DNA from: Lumbricus terrestris
Taxonomy: Eukaryota; Annelida; Clitellata; Crassiclitellata; Lumbricidae
Direction: 5' to 3'
NCBI GenBank assembly: GCA_949752735.1
Contig: OX457037.1
Span: forward strand, 67,611,311-67,675,310
Length of the DNA: 64,000 bases
Positions within the stretch are counted from its first letter, which is position 1, and each line of letters starts with the position of its first letter. The notes under the pieces were generated by a model that saw only the letters and a list, made by a program, of their open reading frames with translations, was not told the DNA's origin and searched no databases. Made by a program: the position numbers and the translations under genes. Positions 48,801-57,800 of the stretch are shown here, in pieces.

Positions 48801-51800
48801 CTCTTCAAAAGCTGAGTCTTCAAACACTCATAATCTTGCACTTCATCTGCAGACAACCTTTGGTACACTTCCAGTGCTCTGCCTTCCAAATGTCTCGCTA
48901 ACGTTAGCGACCAAACTTCTTTTCTGATTTCATACGCTACACATGTTCTCTCGAATCTCAACAAGTAGGCATCTAAACAATCCTTGGACTCGTTGAATAT
49001 AGGAAATTTGATATTCCTGATTCCTTTATTGTTTTCTCGGTGATCTCCCTGTTGCTGACCATCACCGATCCTCATGTAGTCATTCTCGTGCTCTCGGTTC
49101 TGTTCCCCTCTTGAATCAATTTCACGCATCCTCACCTGTGCTTCAAGTCTCTTTATTTCTAGCTGGTGTTCGCGCTGTTCTCTGGCTTCTGCTGCTTCAC
49201 GATTCAATCTGGCTTCTGCTTCAGCACTCCTGATTGCTTCCAATTCCACTTCAGCCTTCTTTGCTTGCATTGCAGCCTCTGTTTCAGCTTTTCTCATTGC
49301 CGCTTCTGCTTCGGCTTTTCTCGTTTCTGCTTCTGTTTCAGCTTTCCTAGTTTCTGCTGCTGCTTCAGCTTTTCTCGCTTCTGCTGCTGCCGCTGTTTCA
49401 GCTAATTTCATCTCTTTAGCGATCTCTCTCTCAGTCGCTCTATCTTGTCTCCACTCTGCCTGTCTTTCTTTGACAAAGGCGCGTGTCTCGTCCCCTTCCA
49501 TGTTCATCCGTTTGGCAATTTCCAACCAAGCTTCGAAATCACTTACAGACATCCTTACTGTCTTACTTATTATTTTCCACTTGACACAAAATATAGGCTA
49601 CAACGTGCACTATATAAATTTCTAACAGATAGAAATTGTTCAATTCTACAAAGAGAAATTCAGTTCCACAAAAGCTAATACCTAAAAGCTTACACAACCT
49701 ATTGTGCACTTTTCAATAAGCAATGTACTACTTCAACTCAGATGCCAATCAGTTCAAATTGTCTCTCTAATAATCACTAGCAACAATTGTTCAAAGTTTG
49801 CCACTATAACAATACTCAAATGACATTTTCAACTGTCTAAAATATCCCGGCGTGGGCACCCACTATTGTCACTACCCCCTATATTCAGGATTTATTAAGT
49901 CTAGAATATTAAGGGTGAACTTTATGCTCAGAGGCTGTTGGGTGAATAATGGTATAATAGCAACCTACGACCTAGAACAAATGAGACTGTGATTCATATA
50001 AAGATATAATATAAAATAACATTTCATTCAATAAATGCAATTCAAAGAAATGAATCTTATCTACCTATTTGTGGCGTATTAATTATAATAATATTATGTT
50101 TATTTCTTATCTTTCCACATCGTCCTTTCTGGTGGATGTAGAAATGCTTTTCACTTCCGCGGGAATGGATTGAAGGGAAAGTTGAAGAAGGTCGCGATCT
50201 TCTCAATTGCCGTCAGTCCAGATTTCTCGGTAGTTGCTTGTCGATGGGTACTGTAGCTTGAAACAGTACCTCCTCTTTCTCCTTCTTCCTCGGATTTCGT
50301 CGAGCATAGGAATTCACCCGTCGCTCAACCGATTCTTCCTCCTCGTCTTGCTGCAAATGTTTCACCACGGATCGCTTCAGAGTTCGATCCCAACTTCAAC
50401 GTTCGACCGATTCGCAAATCGTCGCCAGTTAGAGTCACACTGCTTCGCACAGTTCACTCACTTCGCCTCGGAACTTCGCTTCAAACGTCTCAAAGTTCGA
50501 CAGTGGGACAAGTCGACAACGTGTCGCTTTCCACACCCATAAATCAAGTTCCAGATATTCGAATTACCAACGACTGGCTCCGTATTTGCCGACAGACGCC
50601 ATCGTTCGAAATATCTTTTCGACCATCGCCTTGCTCAGCTCCATCGATGACTGCCTGTCGTCTGCTTTCGTTAACGCTGGTTTCCGCCGCTCAGTAATGT
50701 TGAGTCAATTGTTGTAGCGCATGTTCAAGAATTGTTGTAGCGCTATTATTATTATCTAACTTAATGCCACAAGTAATATTAATTATAATCTACCATACGC
50801 CACATATTGTCTAGCTTAATTCTTACCTACATTAATCATTATACATAGCATTGTTTAATAGGTTTTGTTTGGCAAGAAGCATTCAACCGCTACAACATGT
50901 ACGTACATCAAAATGTGAATAGCAATTGGTCAATTAAAGAATATTATTTTTATCTTATCAATGCTGTTAGTTTTTATAGAACGAGCTCGTGCAGCATTTT
51001 TTAGCTCTGATACAGCTATGCACAGAGATGCTCTGGCATTAGACAAGCATATCATTTTTTTGAATGCGCTTTTTACGCCCTTTCAAATCAGAGCTGAATA
51101 TTTTCTTGTATGTTGCCATCCTAAAACTAGAGTTATGAGGGGTTTTGAGTTCTTGCTTTGCCTGATTGCAGAGTGCTTGGTAAAAAGTTGGCAAATGTAT
51201 GTGTGTTGGTGTTTTTTGCAGAAGTAATAATGATCTGACCACCAGTACACACCTGGAGTTCAGAGATGGAACTAAACCACGTATGTATTATTGTATTCAT
51301 TCATTCATTCATGTATTAAAGAATTTATATAGCACCCCTTCAAGAAGGCCACTCAGAGGCGCTCCGAGTCCAACCAAGGTGATACAAATAAGTTGGAAGG
51401 GGGTCTGTAAAACACTGACAAGTTATTCAGGACTAGGTAGTGCAGTCGTTTCTCCATTCATGTGACTTTAAAGCTGTGCCCCAGTATCAGAAATGCAAAT
51501 GATGAGCTCTCTAACATTTCTGTAGCACTGTCACAGTTATTTGTTTCCGAAGCTCAGTTTAACAGTGAGCTTCCATCTTAAAAATTACATGCAGTCATTA
51601 ACAATTGTTATTTTTTTATAGATCTAACAAAGAATTCTTTGTTAGTTATGAAGTTTTTTCATTCTGACTGGTAAATGGTTGTTTGAAGTGTTTGTTGTTG
51701 TCGTTATTAGTTATCACGAAGACGGGAAGTGGTCACATGTCTCCTGTCAGAGCCAGGACCATGAAAGAATATGACCAGGTATAGTCTTAGCTTTGCTTTG

Positions 51801-54800
51801 ATCAGCTATGTAATGTAATCATAATGGGTGTAACAGAACATTGAATTGATTGATCAATTCTCTTTATATGTAATGTAAAATCATAGTGGAGTGTAACAGA
51901 ACTCTGTTTTGATGAGGTATGTAATAAACGGTCACAATGTAATGTATTAGAACTTTTGTTTTGATCAGCGAAGTGCTCCATACTGTTGTAAATAATGTCT
52001 TTGTGATGTTAAATATAAGTTACTGGTTGTACTATTGTGGAATATGTTAAGTTGTGGATTCATTGGCAAGCATCTGAATACATTATTTGTAAGTGTCTGG
52101 ATACATTAGTAAAAGTGTGGAGGGCTCTAGGTGTTGCCTGATTTCTGGTACATAATATGGCTGTGGCTTGTTTATATGTGTTTAGTTTATTCATGTGAGT
52201 GTGAATTAATTTTGCATTCATTATGAAGTGCTGCAATGTTCAGTCAGTTGAGCAAGTATATTGCGAAGTTTATGAGACAGATGCAGTTAATATTGTTTGA
52301 GACTGATTCCACTTAGTACTTATTACATATAAAGGTTATAAACGGTATGGTATGGTATGGTAAGGTAATTGCTGATTTATTGCATTACCTCGTACAACAA
52401 TATTTAGTCTCGTGGTCATGGTCTCTTTTAAATGAAGGGTAAAATGTATTGAGTTTAAGAGGCATTTTTTTAAAAATTAGAACATTCTACTGAACATTGT
52501 TCTTTGAAAAAATTGTGTTTTTTAAATAGTTTGATTAAATTCTGAGGTGATTGAAGGATTGCTGTTTTCTGTGGATGATGTGATTGTCTGAATTCACTCA
52601 ACTGACCCTTGACCTGATCCATATTTCAGCAAATAGCTGAACTTCAGAAGGAGAACTTCAGTCTGAAGCTGCGTATTTACTTTCTGGAGGAGCGAATGAA
52701 GAATCAGTCGGATGACGATGCAGAAGGTGTCTTCAAACAAGTATGCTAAGTATCCTCCTCTCTCTCGATAGACGGCGATTCATTGGTTCTAGTGCTGACT
52801 TTGTAACACCGAGAGGAGGGGGTTGCTTTGTAACGCTGAGAGGGGGTTAAGGTCTCCTCTGAGTTGGCTACTGTCTACAGTGTGTTGGGACCTTGAGCAG
52901 GAACCTCACTTACCTTCAAATAATGCTTGGTCCACTCAACCTTCCATTTGGCAGATGGTATTGTTAAAATGAGCAGTAGGGCATGATGGGTGCCTTGCAT
53001 TAAATTTGACTCCTGTAGTAGTGTTCATTCATATCAGGCGGTTGTTGCCACCATCTGAAACTCTATATATCGTCATATGCCCCTCTGTTACTGAGCCTAG
53101 ACCCCTATCTTTCACTTTCATAACAGCTCAAAGCTTATCTCAGTTCTTCCTCTATGCTAAAGGATGTAATGTAATGAAATGAGAACATGTGTAATTATAA
53201 GTTGCTCAAATCCTATATTTTTAGCTGTGGCTTTGCTGGGAGCGCCTCTAAGTAGCTCTCTTGAAAAGGCACTATATAACTTCGTGGAATGAATGAATGA
53301 TATTTCCTGTTGCCTAGCTTTGAAGTTTACCTGATGACCATTGTTACATTTGTGTTGTATCATATCTTGTTGTTTTTGCTAGAATATTGAGCTGAAGGTG
53401 GAGGTGGAGAGTCTGAAGAGAGATCTGATGGACAAACAAGAGCTGCTCAAGAAAGCATCGTAGGTTCCACTATCCACAATCCACATGCATCCAAGATTTG
53501 GGAAAATGACTCGGATGACTCCTAATTTTTTCAACATAAATTGTTCTGTCAAAGTCATTTGAAATTGTTTTGATGTATCAAAATCTTATGATTTTTAGAG
53601 TAATTTTCATATTTGAAAAAATAGAATTGTAAAGTTAAGTATATTCTTCCAGGTTACAGTTGACACTTAACAACAGAAATGCAGGATCTTATGTATAATT
53701 GAATATTAATTGCACTTATCTAAGTATTTAAATCTCAGTCTGAGGCGTTAGACACGTATGAATGATGTATGCATTCATGCAAATACATGAAGTATTCAGA
53801 TTTGCGTATTCTTGTCTCTCACACTCGAAACTCATATTTGGGGTCCACTGAGCAAGCTCATACTTACAATTGTTAGACTACAGAAACATCCAATTGCATT
53901 GCATCTAAATGTGTGCGCATTAAATTACGGTACATTGCATTGATGTCAAGCTCCACTAAATTGCTTTAAGAATGGAATTGAATTGCATTAGAATGATGAA
54001 TTGATGATATCACATCATGTTCTTTTTCTAGTTCTGCATTGACGAGTGTCACCAGCCACCACCAGACGGAGCTGCAGCAGGCAAGGGATTCTGGGATGTC
54101 CGAGGGTCAGCGGATGGCACACAGCGAACTGGATGCGGTGAAACTCTGCATAGAAGGACTACGCAAGGAACTCAACACGAAACACGAGGTAGGAATCAGT
54201 TGACTTTGTGATGATTGATTAGTTGATAAACTGTTATTTTGCTGATTTCTAACTTATCCTGTGTGAGCTGCTCATATGGTGGTTTTCCCAAACGTTTCTT
54301 CTTCGGATGATCCTTTGTAGTATCCTATTGCCTATAGATGGGCATCTCTTTTGCATGTTACTTTGGCATTAATAGATTATTTATTGGAATTCATTAATTA
54401 TTCATGAGTATTCATTAATTATTCATGAGTACTCATTAATTATTCATGAGTATTCATTAATTATTCAATATTCATGAGCATTCATTAATTATTTATGAAT
54501 ATTCATTGATTATTCATCAGTATCGTTAATTAATGATGAGTATTCATTCAGTATTCGTTTGTATTCATTAATTTTTCTTGGGTTTAAAGCTGAAGTTATC
54601 TGTAGATGATGGTGAGTTGCTTGTGTTTACATTTGAATAATTATTGTTTTATTGATTAATATTTTCTATTAAAACAGGAAGTTGAGAACCTCGTGATCCA
54701 GTCTAAGGAGACGGAGACGAAGCTAAGTGACCTTTTGACCATCAACCGCCAGCTGGATTCGCGTTGGAGGCAGCTGGAGAGGGAGAGGAACAGTCTGGAG

Positions 54801-57800
54801 ATGCGACTGGAAATGCTGAGCAGCGTAGACATGATGACAACCGATTCGGAAGAAAGCCACGATTCTCCGGTCAGGACATGTTTCTTATGTCTGCTCTGAT
54901 TGGCTGTATTTGGATGTGACACAGTTGCTGATTGGCTGTATTTATATGTTGCACAGTTGCTGATTGGTTGTATTTGGATGTGACACAGTTGCTGATTGGT
55001 TGTATTTGGATGTGACACAGTTGCTGATTGGTTGTATTTGGATGTGACACAGTTGCTGATTGGTTGTATTTGGATGTGACACAGTTGCTGATTGGTTGTA
55101 TTTGGATGTGACACAGTTGCTGATTGGTTGTATTTGAATGTGACACAGTTGCTGATTGGTTGTATTTGGATGTGACACAGTTGCTGATTGGTTGTATTTG
55201 AATGTGACACAGTTGCTGATTGGTTGTATTTGGATGTGACACAGTTGCTGATTGGTTGTATTTGGATGTGACACAGTTGCTGATTGGTTGTATTTGGATG
55301 TGACACAGTTGCTGATTGGTTGTATTTGGATGTGACACAGTTGCTGATTGGTTGTATTTGGATGTGACACAGTTGCTGATTGGTTGTATTTGGATGTGAC
55401 ACAGTTGCTGATTGGTTGTATTTGGATGTGACACAGTTGCTGATTGGTTGTATTTGGATGTGACACAGTTGCTGATTGGTTGTATTTGGATGTGACACAG
55501 TTGCTGATTGGTTGTATTTGAATGTGACACAGTTGCTGATTGGTTGTATTTGAATGTGACACAGTTGCTGATTGGTTGTATTTGGATGTGACACAGTTGC
55601 TGATTGGTTGTATTTGAATGTGACACAGTTGCTGATTGGTTGTATTTGAATGTGACATAATTACGGATTAGTTGTTAAAGGGTTTGCTTTGTTGTGCAAT
55701 GTTTGGGTTTGAGCCTTCCCTGAAATGGTTGGTGTGTAGGTACATTGGGCAAGTCCTTCGCTTGCAATGCTAGTAGTATCTTCGGTTACTGGTTATTCTA
55801 GCTGTTATAACGCATCTAGGTACACCTGGTACACTGATACAGGTTATATATGAAATGAAATTGTTGCTGTCATTGTTCATGTTCACGTATGAATGGTTTG
55901 TTTGCTATTTTCTATGTAAAACTCTTGCTAATTAGTTTCTATTGTCTTTGGTTGTGGAGCTTCAAATTATGCAACCTAGAAACATCGTAATTTTGTATTA
56001 TTGAGCTGGTCCTTACATCGCAGCGATGCCATGCTATTTGTCTATGTTTTCTCATTATTTAATAGTCATTTGCTATTTAAAACAATACAGAATAAAACAA
56101 TTGTTGCAAATAAACAATTGTTTCTACCTTTTGTAGAGAATGAAATATTGACGTAATATGATTTTTATTTTGTTATACAGCATAAAAAAAAAGGTTTTTT
56201 AAAATTTTGTTATACAGTATAAAATATGATTTTTTATTTTGTTATACAGCATAAAAATATGATTTTTTTAAATTTTGTTATACAGTATAAAAATATGATT
56301 TTTTATTTTGTTATACAGCATTAAAATATAATTTTTTATTTTGTTATACAGCATAAAAATATGATTTTTTATTTTGTTTTACAGCATAAAGGTGTTGCAG
56401 ATGAAGTCGTTCGAAAGGATCGGTTAGTTTTGCATTAAACAATGATTTAGATGTTTAGCACTTATCAAGACCATCCAACTTCTAGGCTTGGGAAACAAAT
56501 AACGTTGTTCATTCATTTATTCATTCGTTTCAAGAATTTACATAGCCGCCCCTTCAAAAAGCTCACTCAGAAGTGCTCGTAGTCCAATCAAGGTGATACC
56601 AAAGGTTTCAAGGAGCCTGCAAATCACTAGGTGCCAGATGTATCTCAAACTTTATATGGCTCAGACATTTTATTATTTTACTTTACATTGAATTACCTCA
56701 TAAATAGCTTGTTGCAAGCTTTTTTCGCTGTAGGCAGGGCAGATGCTTTAATAGAAATTCATTGATGGTTTGCTTCTACGTTCTGTTTTTATGTGGGAAT
56801 CTGAATACTTATGCACGGTAGTGCATTTTGTGTGTAATTATTCGTACTTGTGTGAGGGACAAGAATATGGAAATTAGCCTACTTCATGAATATGCATGAA
56901 TGCAGAAATCATTCATGCTTGTGTAACACTTCAGACTCAACTCCTAAAGACTTAGATGGTAATGAAGGCAAGCTGAAGTCAATGGGTGACACAAACAGAA
57001 CGGATGGGAATTAAATAAGTCTACAAATGAATTGATTGTTTAACCTTTCAAATATTTCCTCCTCAATTGATTGATTTTTGCAGTTGATGGCGTACATTTA
57101 TCATTGCTTTTTGGGAAATCCATTTGGTGTGTTGTACACAGTGTCTAGATATATATACTTTCATTCGTGTAGCTACCGTGTCTAGATACATGCAGACATA
57201 TGTGCGTTGTTGCAGATTGATTGAGCAGCTGAGGTGTGCGTTGAAAGCGAAGGACGTGATAATAGAACAGGTGGAGGAGGAGAAGAAGGAGACAATCAAG
57301 GAAACGACAATGCAGTTGCAGAAGAAGATTCTTGAACTGCAGGCGAAGGTCGAACAAGAGGCACCGGAGGACGTACTGGTAATTTAAGCCACTCGGTTCT
57401 CAAAATAATTGGCTGCAGGTAATTTCATTACATGCGGAGCTCTGTGTTGCTGTTTCAAGTCATGATGCGCATTGTGCAGTCGTTGTGCTCTGCTGGCCAT
57501 GGAGATATGCAAGTGCCAAGCTCAGCATGTCTTCTCATGTATTGGACCACCTTTGACTAACAGCGTTTGATATCTCTTATGCACTGTTGACTCTTGTTTT
57601 GTGCAGCAGAGATTATCAAGCTGTCTTAACTTGCACTTTTTCATTCATTGCCAGGTTTATATAGCACCCTTCCAAGGCTATATTACTCAGAAGCGTTCCT
57701 GACTTCAGCATGTCTAAAGAGAGCAGTTTTGAGATATGCGCAGAAAGAGTCGGAGTGGACAAAGGTAACCCGTTCCAGAGCAATGGACCAACCACTGAGA

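Larger units (their letters stand above)
43536..50894 (-). mobile_element. Complete Gmr1-like Ty3/Gypsy LTR retrotransposon
   Basis: The 7,359-bp element is bounded by TG...CA LTRs and flanked by a perfect 5-bp target duplication, ACATG (43,531-43,535 and 50,895-50,899). It reads on the minus strand: 5' LTR at 49,867-50,894, a primer-binding-like TGGGTGCCCACGCCGGGA four bases inside, one gag-pol frame, a polypurine tract GAAGGAGGGGCAT, and the 3' LTR at 43,536-44,566. The pol domain order is protease-integrase-RT-RNase H, the arrangement of Gmr1 elements and of Ty1/copia, not of ordinary Gypsy. It lies antisense in intron 1 of the centrosomin-type gene. LTRs that differ at one small site and an uninterrupted frame indicate a very recent insertion. 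Confidence 0.95.

Noticed and set aside
50234..50542. 102-codon frame repeated in both LTRs
   Set aside because: It lies antisense within the LTR, changes length between the two LTRs and resembles no known protein.
54656..55658. Three overlapping minus-strand frames (238-312 codons) with a 32-residue repeat
   Set aside because: They arise because the 32-bp minisatellite has no stop in any minus-strand frame; they lie antisense to exon 7 and its intron and have no independent support.
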